Shown piece after piece: positions 20,350 through 28,761 of a DNA stretch of 64,000 bases. Each line of letters starts with the position of its first letter. The first letter of the stretch is position 1. The position numbers were made by a program, and so were the translations under genes. This stretch comes from Demequina sp. NBRC 110054 (GTDB lineage Bacteria > Actinomycetota > Actinomycetes > Actinomycetales > Demequinaceae), in contig NZ_BBRK01000004.1 of assembly GCF_002090115.1 (NCBI RefSeq), positions 310,001-374,000 of the forward strand, given 5' to 3'. The notes under the pieces are model-generated. The model had not been told where the DNA came from. It searched no databases and saw nothing but the letters and a program-made list of their open reading frames with translations.

Positions 20350-21845
20350 CCGAGGTCGACCCATACGGTCTTGGTCTGGAGATAGGGCTCGAGCGCCTCG
20401 CGTCCCAGCTCCTTGCCATAGCCGGACGCCTTGAAGCCGCCGTAGGGGATGGCCACGTCGAACATGCCGTAGGTGTTGATCCACACCACACCGGCGTGGA
20501 TCTGCGCGGCGACGCGGTGCGCGCGCTTGACGTCGCTCGTCCACACGCCGGACGCGAGGCCGAACTGCGTGTCGTTCGCGAGCGCAAGGGCCTCCTCCTC
20601 TGTGTCGAAGACGCCGACCATGCCGACGGGGCCGAAGATCTCCTTGCGCATGATCTCCATGTCCGTCGTGATGTCGGTGAAGAGCGTCGGCTGGACGAAG
20701 TAGCCGTCGGCGAGCTCGGCCGACTGCACCGTGCCGCCACCGACGACGGGCTTCGCTCCCTGCGCGACGCCCGAGGCGATGAGCGAGTTGACGCGGTCGC
20801 GCTGCTCGGCGCTGACGACGGGCCCCATGGTGGTGCCGTCCGCGAGGCCGTTGCCCAGCTGGATCGCCGAGACCTTCGCCGCGAGCCCCTCGACGAAGCG
20901 CTCGTACACCGATCGCTGCACGAACACGCGCGCGCCGGCGATGCAGCACTGCCCCTGGTTGAAGTACACGGCGCCGAAGGTGCCCTCGATCGCGGCGTCA
21001 AGGTCGGCGTCCTCGAAGACGAGGCTCGGAGACTTGCCGCCGAGCTCGAGGGAGAGGCGCTTCATGTTGCCCTTGGAGGCCTCGAGGATCTTCTGGCCCG
21101 TCGCGTTCTCGCCCGTGAACGTGATCTTGTCCACGTCCATGTGCGCGGAAAGCGGGGCGCCGGCACCCGGACCGTCACCCGTGACGACGTTGACGACCCC
21201 CGCAGGGAAGCCGATCTCGTCCATGAGCTCGACGAGGCGGAGCGCCGACAGCGGCGTCTGCTCGGCGGGCTTGAGGACGATCGTGCAGCCGGCGGCGAGG
21301 GACGGGCCGAGCTTGTAGCCGCACATCAGGAGCGGGAAGTTCCACGGGATGATCGCGCCGACGACCCCGACGGGCTCGCGACGCGTGTACACATGCATGT
21401 CCATGCCGCTCGAGGGCACCATGGACTCGCCCTCGATCTTGGTGATCCAGCCGGCGTAGTACTTGAAGAGCTGCGCGCACAGCGGGACGTCCAGCCCGCC
21501 CGCCTCGCCCGTCGGCTTGCCGTTGTCGAGCGTCTCGAGCTGACCGAACTCGTCCGCGCGCCGCTCGAGCTCGTCGCCGAGCCTCCACATGAGGTCCGCG
21601 CGCGCCGAGGGGGCCATCGCGTTCCACACCGGAAGCGCGGCCCTGGCGGCGGCGACCGCATCGTCCACGTCCGAGGCCGTGCCGGCCGCGACGTTCGTGA
21701 GCAGCGCGCCGGTGGCCGGGTTGTGCACCGGGAAGGTGGCCCCGTCCGAGGACGCGACGCTGCGGCCGTTGATGAACAGTCCGTGCTCCTTGGCGAGGAA
21801 GGCCTCGACCTCGGGGAGCAGAGGGGGGGTTGCGATGACGGTCAC
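20346..21845 (-). CDS. NAD(P)-dependent aldehyde dehydrogenase
   Basis: This protein oxidises an aldehyde to the acid. The 499-residue protein has PWNFPLLM, the nucleotide-binding region FTGENATGQ (a variant of the usual FTGST), catalytic Glu in LELGGKSP and catalytic Cys in NQGQCCIAG, and the C-terminal PYGGFKASGYGKELG. The GTG at 21843-21845 follows GGGAGG by five bases and gives MTVIATPP. The longer frame to 21917 would run through the operator and is rejected. It is the first gene of a six-gene minus-strand operon (ALDH, reductase, monooxygenase, TenA, amidohydrolase, GMC). It probably works in sequence with the GMC oxidase. Confidence 0.94.
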   Translation of the reverse strand: MTVIATPPLLPEVEAFLAKEHGLFINGRSVASSDGATFPVHNPATGALLTNVAAGTASDVDDAVAAARAALPVWNAMAPSARADLMWRLGDELERRADEFGQLETLDNGKPTGEAGGLDVPLCAQLFKYYAGWITKIEGESMVPSSGMDMHVYTRREPVGVVGAIIPWNFPLLMCGYKLGPSLAAGCTIVLKPAEQTPLSALRLVELMDEIGFPAGVVNVVTGDGPGAGAPLSAHMDVDKITFTGENATGQKILEASKGNMKRLSLELGGKSPSLVFEDADLDAAIEGTFGAVYFNQGQCCIAGARVFVQRSVYERFVEGLAAKVSAIQLGNGLADGTTMGPVVSAEQRDRVNSLIASGVAQGAKPVVGGGTVQSAELADGYFVQPTLFTDITTDMEIMRKEIFGPVGMVGVFDTEEEALALANDTQFGLASGVWTSDVKRAHRVAAQIHAGVVWINTYGMFDVAIPYGGFKASGYGKELGREALEPYLQTKTVWVDLG

Positions 21846-21863
21846 GATGCCTCCCGGCTCAAG

Positions 21864-21875
21864 ATGAGATCTCAT
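21864..21875 (-). promoter_or_regulatory. predicted GntR operator C upstream of aldehyde dehydrogenase operon
   Basis: ATGAGATCTCAT is a perfect 12-bp palindrome, 19 bases before the ALDH start. On the minus strand it overlaps a TATGAG -10, with GGCTTA 17 bases upstream as a poor -35. The remaining divergent spacer to GntR (21876-22078) is AT-richer than its surroundings and has no coding potential. Confidence 0.65.
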
Positions 21876-22078
21876 ATGCAATACACCGCACCCTAAGCCG
21901 ACGACTTGCCGGGTCATAGCAATATCGCGAACTCGTTACATGGATTTAACGAAGCCCTGAGGGCCGTCGAAACCGGTCGCAGGAAAAGTGGTATCCCATA
22001 TTCCATCAATCAGGAGTAGCGTGCCCCCAGGGGGAGACCCCTCGACCCGACCCCTCACCAACCAGGGAGGAAACTCAC

Positions 22079-22750
22079 GTGAGCACGATCATCGACGCGG
22101 TGGAGCCACTGCAGGTCAAGGAGATCGTCTACCGGAAGCTGCGCGACGCACTCGTCGAGCACGAGTTCCCTCCCGGCTCCTCGCTGCGCGAGGTCACGCT
22201 GTCGGCACGCTACGGCGTGAGCAAGACGCCCATCCGCGAGGCGCTCGTGCGACTCGAGCACGACGGACTCGTCGAGGTCGCCCCCTACAAGGGGGCGCGC
22301 GCACGCGTGTACTCGATCGACGACGCCCGCGAGCTGTTCGCGGCTCGCGCGATCCTTGAGCGCGAATGCGTCCGCCTGGTCGCCTCGTCGGGCAACGGCC
22401 ACCTGGATCGGCTCCGGGCCAACATCGACGCGACGCGAGACGCCCTCGAGGCCGGAGACCTCTCCGCGGCCGCGACCGGGCTCGACGAGTTCGACGACAT
22501 CATGTTCGCGGTGCTCGACAACCGCATGCTCGGCGAGCTCGTCGAGCGACTGTCGCTCCACCTGCGCCGCCTCGGCAAGATGGGTGCGGGACAGCGGCGA
22601 TTCGAGGACTCGCTCGCCCAGCACGTCGCGATCGTCGAGGCGATCGAGTCCGGCAGGGCGGACACCGCGATCGAGGTGCTCGACGCCCACCTCGACAGCG
22701 TCCTCGAGGCGCAGATCGCGGAGCTGTCCGCGGCGAACGCCGAGGGCTGA
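22079..22750 (+). CDS. GntR family transcriptional regulator, FCD subfamily
   Basis: The 223-residue regulator has an N-terminal winged helix (about residues 10-75): VKEIVYRKLRDALVEHEFPPGSSLRE, then YGVSKTPIREALVRLEHDGLVE. An all-helical FCD effector domain follows (about 85-210) with the metal-type residues in FDDIMF and AQHVAIVEAIESG. The GTG start has GGGAGG upstream. It is divergent from the ALDH operon and just before the M20 operon, with palindromes on both sides, so it is the obvious regulator of the island. Most FCD proteins are repressors released by a pathway intermediate. Here the sites overlap -10 boxes, which fits repression. Confidence 0.93.
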   Translation: MSTIIDAVEPLQVKEIVYRKLRDALVEHEFPPGSSLREVTLSARYGVSKTPIREALVRLEHDGLVEVAPYKGARARVYSIDDARELFAARAILERECVRLVASSGNGHLDRLRANIDATRDALEAGDLSAAATGLDEFDDIMFAVLDNRMLGELVERLSLHLRRLGKMGAGQRRFEDSLAQHVAIVEAIESGRADTAIEVLDAHLDSVLEAQIAELSAANAEG

Positions 22751-22846
22751 CGCCCCTCACCCCGGCGGCCGCGCATCGCCAGTCGCGCGTTACACAGAGT
22801 TAACAGCGCGGACCCCTGAATCGTCTTGACGCCACCCGTTCGGTAT

Positions 22847-22858
22847 ATAAGATCTTAT
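22847..22858 (+). promoter_or_regulatory. predicted GntR operator B overlapping the M20-operon promoter
   Basis: ATAAGATCTTAT is a perfect 12-bp palindrome. It covers the -10 TAAGAT (22848-22853), which is 16 bases after a consensus-like -35 TTGACG (22826-22831). It lies 30 bases before the M20 gene. It is the best-preserved of the four sites. Confidence 0.7.
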
Positions 22859-22888
22859 GTACTAGATCGAAGTCCGAGAGGATGGAAC

Positions 22889-24097
22889 ATGACCACCGAG
22901 ATCCCCGCAGGCCTCGCCGCCCGCGTCGCCGAGCACATCGACGAGGAGCGCCTTGTGCGCCTCGTGCAGGAGGTGTGCCGGATCCCCAGCATCCTCGGCG
23001 AGGAGGGCCCGCTCGCGAACTACCTCGCGAACGTGATGCGCGAGTCCGGCTTCGCGGGCGTCAACCTGCAGCCCGTGCTCGGCGACCGCCCCAACGCGAT
23101 CGGCCATCTCGACTTCGGCACCGGCGAGGGACCCAACGTCGTCCTCACCGGGCACATGGACACCAAGCCCGTCTCCCACGGCTGGGAGGTCAGCGAGCCC
23201 TTCTCCGGCGACCTGATCGACGGCAGCATCTACGGCCACGGCATCATGGACATGAAGGCCGCGCTCGTGTGCCAGATCATCGCCATGGAGGCGCTGCGCG
23301 CCTCGGGGATCGAGCTCAACGGCCGCGTCTCCTTCGCCGCCGTCTCCGACCACATGGGCGACCAGACCGGCGCGATCGAGTACTTCAAGGAGCACCCCGG
23401 CGACCTCTGCGTGCTCGGCGAGCTGTCCGACAACGAGATCTTCCTCGGACACCGCGGGCGCTACTACTACGACATCATCGTCCGCGGAATCTCCGCGCAC
23501 ACCTGCCACAAGCCGCTCGCGGTCAACGCCAACATGCTCGCGGCGCATGCGATCATCGAGCTGGACCAGTCGAAGCTCGAGCCGCAGCTGGAGGAGTGGG
23601 TGACCGACCTGTTCGGACCGGAGACCTACATGGCTCCCGGACGCGTCTACGGCGGCCTGCCCCCGGGCGGCCCGTCGATGATCCCCGACGAGTGCGTCAT
23701 CCGCGTCGACTGCCGCCCGCAGCCCGGCGTCTCGCTCGAGGAGGTCCGCGAGGAGATCGACCGCTGCCTCGCGAGGGCCAAGGAGCGCGAGCCGCGCTTC
23801 GAGGCCGAGGTCGTGCTGGCGGACGTCAAGTCCGGCTACCTTGCCGAGCCCGAGGCGAGGGTCACCTCGCTCATGATCGAGGCCGTCCGCGACGTGCGCG
23901 GCGAGGAGCCCGAGCTCCAGGTCGCCGGCTGGCTCGGCGACACCGCGAGCTTCGGCGGCGACATCCCGACCATCATCTTCGGCCCCGGCGGCGAGCCCGT
24001 GTACTGCCCCGACGAGCACCTCTCGATCGAGGACATCGTCGAGGCCACCAAGGTCTACGCCGCATTCGCCGCGCTCGCACTGAGCCCGGAGGACTGA
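22889..24097 (+). CDS. M20 family amidohydrolase/deacylase with altered catalytic motif
   Basis: M20 enzymes (ArgE, DapE, the formylaminopyrimidine deformylase YlmB) use two metals to hydrolyse amides. The 402-residue protein keeps His89/Asp91 (GHMDTKP), Asp121 (GIMDMKAAL), Glu178 (LGELSDN), the dimerisation-domain signature ISAHTCHKPLAVNAN and the C-terminal His377. The usual DEE-G motif reads DHMGDQTGA (154-162): both the general-base Glu and the bridging Glu are replaced by His and Met. It may therefore use one metal or another mechanism. The ATG at 22889 follows GAGAGGA. It is the first gene of the plus-strand operon. By context it could deacylate a ring-opened product. Confidence 0.88.
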   Translation: MTTEIPAGLAARVAEHIDEERLVRLVQEVCRIPSILGEEGPLANYLANVMRESGFAGVNLQPVLGDRPNAIGHLDFGTGEGPNVVLTGHMDTKPVSHGWEVSEPFSGDLIDGSIYGHGIMDMKAALVCQIIAMEALRASGIELNGRVSFAAVSDHMGDQTGAIEYFKEHPGDLCVLGELSDNEIFLGHRGRYYYDIIVRGISAHTCHKPLAVNANMLAAHAIIELDQSKLEPQLEEWVTDLFGPETYMAPGRVYGGLPPGGPSMIPDECVIRVDCRPQPGVSLEEVREEIDRCLARAKEREPRFEAEVVLADVKSGYLAEPEARVTSLMIEAVRDVRGEEPELQVAGWLGDTASFGGDIPTIIFGPGGEPVYCPDEHLSIEDIVEATKVYAAFAALALSPED

Positions 24098-25098
24098 TGC
24101 GGTCAGGAGTCGCCCTCCAGCCGGTCTACCCGTCCGCACAGTTCGGGGACCTCGTCGAGCGCATCGAGACGCTCGGCTTCGACGAGTTCTGGCTCACCGA
24201 CTCGTCGCTGCACTCGCGGTACAGCTACATGTACCTCACGATCGCGGCGATGAGGACGAGCCGGATGACGCTGGGAACGGCCGTGACCAACCCGGTCACG
24301 CGCCACCCGGCGCTCGCCGCGGTCGCCGCGACGACGCTCGACGAGATCTCCGGTGGGCGAGCCATCATGGGCATCGGGGCGGGCGACCGCCCCCTGCTCG
24401 CGCTCGGGCACAAGCCCGCGCGCCTGCGCCAGCTCGAGGACTCGATCCACGCGATGCGCGCCCTGTGGACGGGCGACCACGTCACGTATCAGGGCCTGGG
24501 ATTCGAGCTCGTCGACGCGCACATGCGCTTCGACGTGCCCGCCGACATCCCCGTCTACGTCTCCGCCTCGGGGCCCAAGACGCTCGAGATGGCGGGTCGC
24601 GTGGCCGACGGCGTGGTCCTGCTCGCGGGCCTCGACACCGTGGGCCTCACCTACGCGCTCGAGCACATCGACCGCGGGGTCGAGAAGGCGGGCCGCAGCG
24701 AGCGCCCCAAGATCTCGGTGTTCGCCTACGGGGAGATCAACGAGGACGAGGACGCCGCACTGGAGTCCGCACGCACCATCGCCGCGTGGTTCCCCCAGAC
24801 CGCACCGATGTACTGCGAGCTCGCGGGCCTCGACAAGGAGCTCATCTCCCGGGTCCAGCAGGAGTACAGCGGCGGCGAGTTCCAGGAGGCCGCCAAGGTC
24901 GCGCGGCTGCTGCCGGATGACTTCGTCCGCCGCATGGCGCTCGCCGGCAATCGCGCCTCGGTGCTCGAGAAGATGGCCACGCTCGACGCGCTCGGCGTCG
25001 ACTCGATGACCCTCTTCCCGATCGGCGGAGACATCCACACCCGCACCGCCACGATCGAGGCGTTCGCGGAGTGCGTCGACGCCTACAGGGCGGGGTGA
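24097..25098 (+). CDS. luciferase-like (LLM) oxidoreductase, possibly F420-dependent
   Basis: The 333-residue TIM-barrel protein of the luciferase-like superfamily includes LGTAVTNPVTRHPALAAVAATTLDEISGGRAIMGIGAGD and IPVYVSASGPKTLEMAGRVADGVVL. These blocks are typical of methylenetetrahydromethanopterin-reductase-like F420 enzymes, whereas the NtaA group has a different layout. The ATG overlaps the M20 stop (TGATG). F420 biosynthesis and Fgd genes lie only 5 kb away, so F420H2 as cofactor is plausible. FMN cannot be excluded. The substrate is presumably a ring or ring-opened intermediate of the same pathway. Confidence 0.88.
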   Translation: MRSGVALQPVYPSAQFGDLVERIETLGFDEFWLTDSSLHSRYSYMYLTIAAMRTSRMTLGTAVTNPVTRHPALAAVAATTLDEISGGRAIMGIGAGDRPLLALGHKPARLRQLEDSIHAMRALWTGDHVTYQGLGFELVDAHMRFDVPADIPVYVSASGPKTLEMAGRVADGVVLLAGLDTVGLTYALEHIDRGVEKAGRSERPKISVFAYGEINEDEDAALESARTIAAWFPQTAPMYCELAGLDKELISRVQQEYSGGEFQEAAKVARLLPDDFVRRMALAGNRASVLEKMATLDALGVDSMTLFPIGGDIHTRTATIEAFAECVDAYRAG

Positions 25099-26093
25099 GC
25101 GGAGTGAGCACGCTTCTCGACGCCCCGCTTCCCGAGCGCACGGTGTCCCGCGTGCTCGACACGTGCCTCGGCATCTGCAAGGACGAGCGCGTCGTGCTCC
25201 TGTCGGACCCGGGCAGCGACCTCGCCGTGGTCGCGGGCCTGGCCGAGGGCCTCAGAGAGCGCGGCGCGATCCCTCTCATCCGCACGCTGACAGAGATCCC
25301 CATGCCCGGAGCGGAGCCGCCCGCGAGGATCGCGGAGGAGCTCGCGAACGCCGCGGCCGGGATCGAGCTCACCTCCGCGTTCATCGGCTCGAGCAAGGCC
25401 AGGCAGGAGGCGTGCCGCCAGGGCACGCGCTACCTGAGCATGCCCGCGGTGATCGCCGACACCTTCCGCCTCGGCGGCCCCTACGACGTCGACTTCGACG
25501 AGATCGCGACCACCGTGATGGCACTCGCGCGCGCGTGGGAGGAGGCGGACACCTACCGCATCACCACGCCGGCGGGCACCGACCTGTTCGGCTCGGTGCG
25601 CGGGCGCAAGGGCCGCGCCCTCACCGGCGTCGCTCGCGAGCCCGGTGCGTACATGGCTCCGCCCGACATCGAGTCGGGCACTGCGCCGGTCGAGCTCTCG
25701 AGCGAGGGGACCGTCGTGATCGACGGAGACTTCCTCTTCATGGGCCCCGGGCCCGTCGCCTCCCCCGTCACTCTCGACATCCGCGAGGGCGCTCTCCGCG
25801 CGACCGAGGGCGACGAGGCGGCCCGCCTGCTCGAGATGATCGCGCGCTGCGACGATCCGCGCATGGGCAATCTCGCGGAGGTTTCCGTGGGCCTCAACCC
25901 GCAGGGTTCCGTCTGCGCGGTCCCCATGGAGACGGAGTCCACCAAGGGCAGCGCCCACATCGCCTTCGGCAACTCGATCGCCTACGGCGGCACCGTGAAC
26001 GCGGTCGCGCATCTCGACTGCGTCATGCAGGACGCGACCGTGCACCTCGATGGCGTGCCCCGCATCGTCGGCGGCGAGCTCGTCGAGCCCTGA
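25095..26093 (+). CDS. M29-fold metalloenzyme (aminopeptidase T / 2,5-dihydroxypyridine dioxygenase NicX family)
   Basis: The 332-residue protein has the M29/NicX-type C-terminal metal site: Glu193 (PPDIESGTAP), Glu262 (NLAEVSVGLNP), His288 (GSAHIAFG), Tyr297, and His306/Asp308 (AHLDCV). M29 enzymes are aminopeptidases. NicX and relatives with the same fold are Fe(II) ring-cleaving dioxygenases for hydroxypyridines, so in a heterocycle-degradation island a ring-opening or hydrolytic role is equally possible. GTG 25095 overlaps the LLM stop (GTGA); GTG 25104 is an alternative. It sits in a tight operon with the M20, LLM, aminotransferase and amidase genes. Confidence 0.8.
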   Translation: MSGVSTLLDAPLPERTVSRVLDTCLGICKDERVVLLSDPGSDLAVVAGLAEGLRERGAIPLIRTLTEIPMPGAEPPARIAEELANAAAGIELTSAFIGSSKARQEACRQGTRYLSMPAVIADTFRLGGPYDVDFDEIATTVMALARAWEEADTYRITTPAGTDLFGSVRGRKGRALTGVAREPGAYMAPPDIESGTAPVELSSEGTVVIDGDFLFMGPGPVASPVTLDIREGALRATEGDEAARLLEMIARCDDPRMGNLAEVSVGLNPQGSVCAVPMETESTKGSAHIAFGNSIAYGGTVNAVAHLDCVMQDATVHLDGVPRIVGGELVEP

Positions 26094-26152
26094 GCCACAG
26101 CGCTCCCCCCTCACCCTCTCGCTTCGCTCCCGCTCAAGAATCGGAGTCCCCT

Positions 26153-27241
26153 ATGTCCTCACCCTCGTTCGAAGACCTCCTGAACCGCCCGACGCTGGCG
26201 TGGATGGGGCAGAACACCACCCACCTCGAGCCGCCCGCGGCAGTCGTCGACGCGATGACCGCGAGCGTCGCCTCGCGCGAGTTCCAGCTGTACGCACCCC
26301 CGCTCGGCTTCACGCGGCTGCGCGAGCTGATCCTCGAGGACCTGGGCCTGCCCGACGCCGATGCCTGGGTCACCGACGGCGCCGTCGGCGGCCTCTACCA
26401 CCTGTGCACCGTGCTCGCCCCGGAGATCTCGCGGCTGATCACGTCGGACCCGGGCTGGCCGTGGCCCGCGCGCTTCGTCGGCCTCGGCGACAAGCCCGTC
26501 ACGGTGCTCGACGTGTACGAGCAGCCGGGCGCGAAGCTGTCGGCCGCGCAGATCGCAGAGGTCATCGAGCCGCGCAGCCTCATCTACCTGATCGACCCGC
26601 TCAACCCGCTCGGGAGCCTGTACTCGCGCGGGGAGCTCGAGGCGATCGTCGCCCTCGCACGCGAGACCGAGTCGTACATCGTCCACGACTGCACGTACCG
26701 ACACTTCGCTGAGGGCCACAGCCTGGTCGCCGAGCTGTACCCCGAGCGGACGTTCACCACCTACAGCTTCTCCAAGTGGCTCGGGCTCGCAGGCCTGCGG
26801 CTCGGCGCGGTGATCGCCGCACCCGAGCTGCTCGCACGCCTCACCGCGGTGCCGTCGAACCCGCTGGGCGCGCCGATCCAGGCGCAGCGCGCCGCCATCG
26901 CGGGACTCGAGGGCCGTGGGGAGTGGCTCGAGATGCTGCGCGGTGTCAATCGCCGCAACATCCAAGCCGTCGAGGACGTCGTGGCACGCACGGGCTTCGG
27001 GTCCGTCGTGGTCTCTCCGTCCCAGGCGAACTTCCTCGCCGTCGATGTCTCGACCACCGGCCTGCACTCGGAGGACGTGTGCGCGCGCATGCTCGAGCAT
27101 GACGTGTTCATCCGTCCCGGCACGTATCAGTCGCCGCACTTCGGCGAGCGCTTCGTGAAGATCTCCACGTCCGTTCCCGAGGAGTGGGTGGACCGGTTCT
27201 GCGAGGCGTGGACCGCGATCGCGGGCGGGGTCGAGCGATGA
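26153..27241 (+). CDS. class I/II PLP-dependent aminotransferase
   Basis: The 362-residue fold-type I protein has the Schiff-base lysine in TYSFSKWLGLAGLRLG, YLIDPLNPLGSLYSRGEL in place of the usual NPNNPTG turn, and VHDCTYRHFAEG (PLP-contacting Asp and Tyr). The C-terminal PGTYQSPHFGERFVKIS supplies the carboxylate-binding Arg. It resembles small aminotransferases related to capreomycidine synthase and HisC. It starts at the ATG at 26153, 59 bases after the previous gene. Its stop overlaps the amidase start. In the pathway it may remove an amino group from a beta-amino acid-like ring-opening product (inference). Confidence 0.88.
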   Translation: MSSPSFEDLLNRPTLAWMGQNTTHLEPPAAVVDAMTASVASREFQLYAPPLGFTRLRELILEDLGLPDADAWVTDGAVGGLYHLCTVLAPEISRLITSDPGWPWPARFVGLGDKPVTVLDVYEQPGAKLSAAQIAEVIEPRSLIYLIDPLNPLGSLYSRGELEAIVALARETESYIVHDCTYRHFAEGHSLVAELYPERTFTTYSFSKWLGLAGLRLGAVIAAPELLARLTAVPSNPLGAPIQAQRAAIAGLEGRGEWLEMLRGVNRRNIQAVEDVVARTGFGSVVVSPSQANFLAVDVSTTGLHSEDVCARMLEHDVFIRPGTYQSPHFGERFVKISTSVPEEWVDRFCEAWTAIAGGVER

Positions 27242-28668
27242 GCGCGTACCGCGAGCTCGGCCTGGCCGAGTATCAGTCCCTCACCGGCGTCGAGATGGGC
27301 CGCCTCGTGGCGAGCGGCGAGGTCTCCCCCGTGCACCTCGCCGAGTGCGCGCTCGAGCTCGCCGCGCGGGACGACGGCGACCTCAACGCCTACGTGGACC
27401 TGCGCAGGGAGAACGCGCTCGCGGAGGCCGCGACCCTCGAGGCCGAGGCGCGTGACGGGAAGTCGCGCAGTGCACTCCACGGCGTGCCGATCGCCTCGAA
27501 GGACAACATGCCGATCGTCGGCGAGCAGTGCTTCAAGGGTTCGCGGACCTCGTCGGCCGCGCTCGCGACGTATGCGTCGCCGATGGTCGAGCGGCTCCAG
27601 GACGCGGGCACCGTCATCATCGGCCGCACCACGACGCCCGAGTTCGGATGGAAGGGCACGGGCATCTCGCCCCTCACCGGCGTCACGCGCAACCCGTGGG
27701 ATCCGTCGCGCAACTCAGGCGGCTCGTCCGCCGGGTCGGGCTCCACTGTGGGCGCGGGCGCGGTGCCGATCGCGACCGGCTCCGACGCGGGCGGATCGAT
27801 CCGCATCCCCGCGGCCTTCTGCGGCGCATTCGGAATCAAGCCCACTCTCAGCGCGATCCCGGTGTGGCCGGGCACCGCGAACGAGTCGCTGTCCCACGCG
27901 GGGCCGATCACGCGCTCGGTCGCGGACGCGCGCGCGGTCCTCGACATCACTGCGGGCCCTGACCCGCGCGACCCTCAGTCCTTCTTCGCGACCCCGGCCG
28001 CACGTACCGCGTCCGGCCCGCTTCGCATCGGCGTGGTGCGAGTGCCGTTTGGCATCGCGCCGTCCGACGAGGTCGCGACGCGCCTCGAGCCGCTGCTCGC
28101 GGGCCTGGACGCGTGGGCCTCGGACGGCGTCGTCGTCGAGAACGCCGACCTCGCCACCGCGGTGCCGCGCGAGGTGTTCGAGCGGCTCTGGGTGTCGGGG
28201 CGCGGACTCACGTTCGCGAGCCTGATCGAGTCGCAGGGCGACGTGATGGACCCGGGCCTCGCGCGCCTGCTGCCGCTCGCGCGCGAGTACGACGTCGCGG
28301 ACTACCTCGAGGGCCTCCAGCTGCGCCGCGCGTTCAACTCCGAGATGTTCGCCCTCCTCGAGCGCTACGACGTGCTGATCATGCCGACGATGCCGCTCGT
28401 GGCGTTCGAGGCGGACCAGGAGGTCCCCGAGGGCGGCGAGGCCGACGCCAAGCTGCCGTGGATCACCTGGACGCCCTACACGTACCCGTTCAACATCACG
28501 GGCCAGCCGGCGGCGACGGTCCCCGTCGACCTCGGCCCCGGCCGCCTCCCCGTGGGGCTGCAGGTCGTCGGCGGGTGGGCGCGCGACGCGCTCGTGCTCG
28601 ACGTGGCCGAGCGTCTTGAGGCGCTCGCAGCGCCGACTATCGAGTCGCGGGTCGCGCGGCCCGCCTGA
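27238..28668 (+). CDS. amidase signature family hydrolase
   Basis: The 476-residue protein hydrolyses an amide using a Ser-cisSer-Lys triad: Lys in IASKDNMP, cis-Ser in NSGGSSAGSGS and the nucleophile in GSDAGGSIRIP. Length and order fit bacterial amidases. It has no signal peptide, so it is cytoplasmic. ATGA overlap with the aminotransferase indicates coupling. It is the last gene of the plus-strand operon, closed by a perfect terminator. Ring opening of a 2-methyl pyrimidine would leave acetylated amides, a suitable substrate type (inference). Confidence 0.92.
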   Translation: MSAYRELGLAEYQSLTGVEMGRLVASGEVSPVHLAECALELAARDDGDLNAYVDLRRENALAEAATLEAEARDGKSRSALHGVPIASKDNMPIVGEQCFKGSRTSSAALATYASPMVERLQDAGTVIIGRTTTPEFGWKGTGISPLTGVTRNPWDPSRNSGGSSAGSGSTVGAGAVPIATGSDAGGSIRIPAAFCGAFGIKPTLSAIPVWPGTANESLSHAGPITRSVADARAVLDITAGPDPRDPQSFFATPAARTASGPLRIGVVRVPFGIAPSDEVATRLEPLLAGLDAWASDGVVVENADLATAVPREVFERLWVSGRGLTFASLIESQGDVMDPGLARLLPLAREYDVADYLEGLQLRRAFNSEMFALLERYDVLIMPTMPLVAFEADQEVPEGGEADAKLPWITWTPYTYPFNITGQPAATVPVDLGPGRLPVGLQVVGGWARDALVLDVAERLEALAAPTIESRVARPA

Positions 28669-28710
28669 CCCGACCGGTCGGGACCGCGCCACGAGTCCCG
28701 AAGACCGACG

Positions 28711-28746
28711 ACGAGGCCCCCGCGGGAGATCCCGCGGGGGCCTCGT
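28711..28746. terminator. bidirectional terminator between convergent operons
   Basis: A perfect 16-bp stem (28711-28726 with 28731-28746) closes an AGAT loop. It lies 42 bases after the amidase stop and 15 bases after the stop of the convergent amidohydrolase, so it serves both strands. Confidence 0.9.
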
Positions 28747-28761
28747 GGCGTTCGGCCTGGC

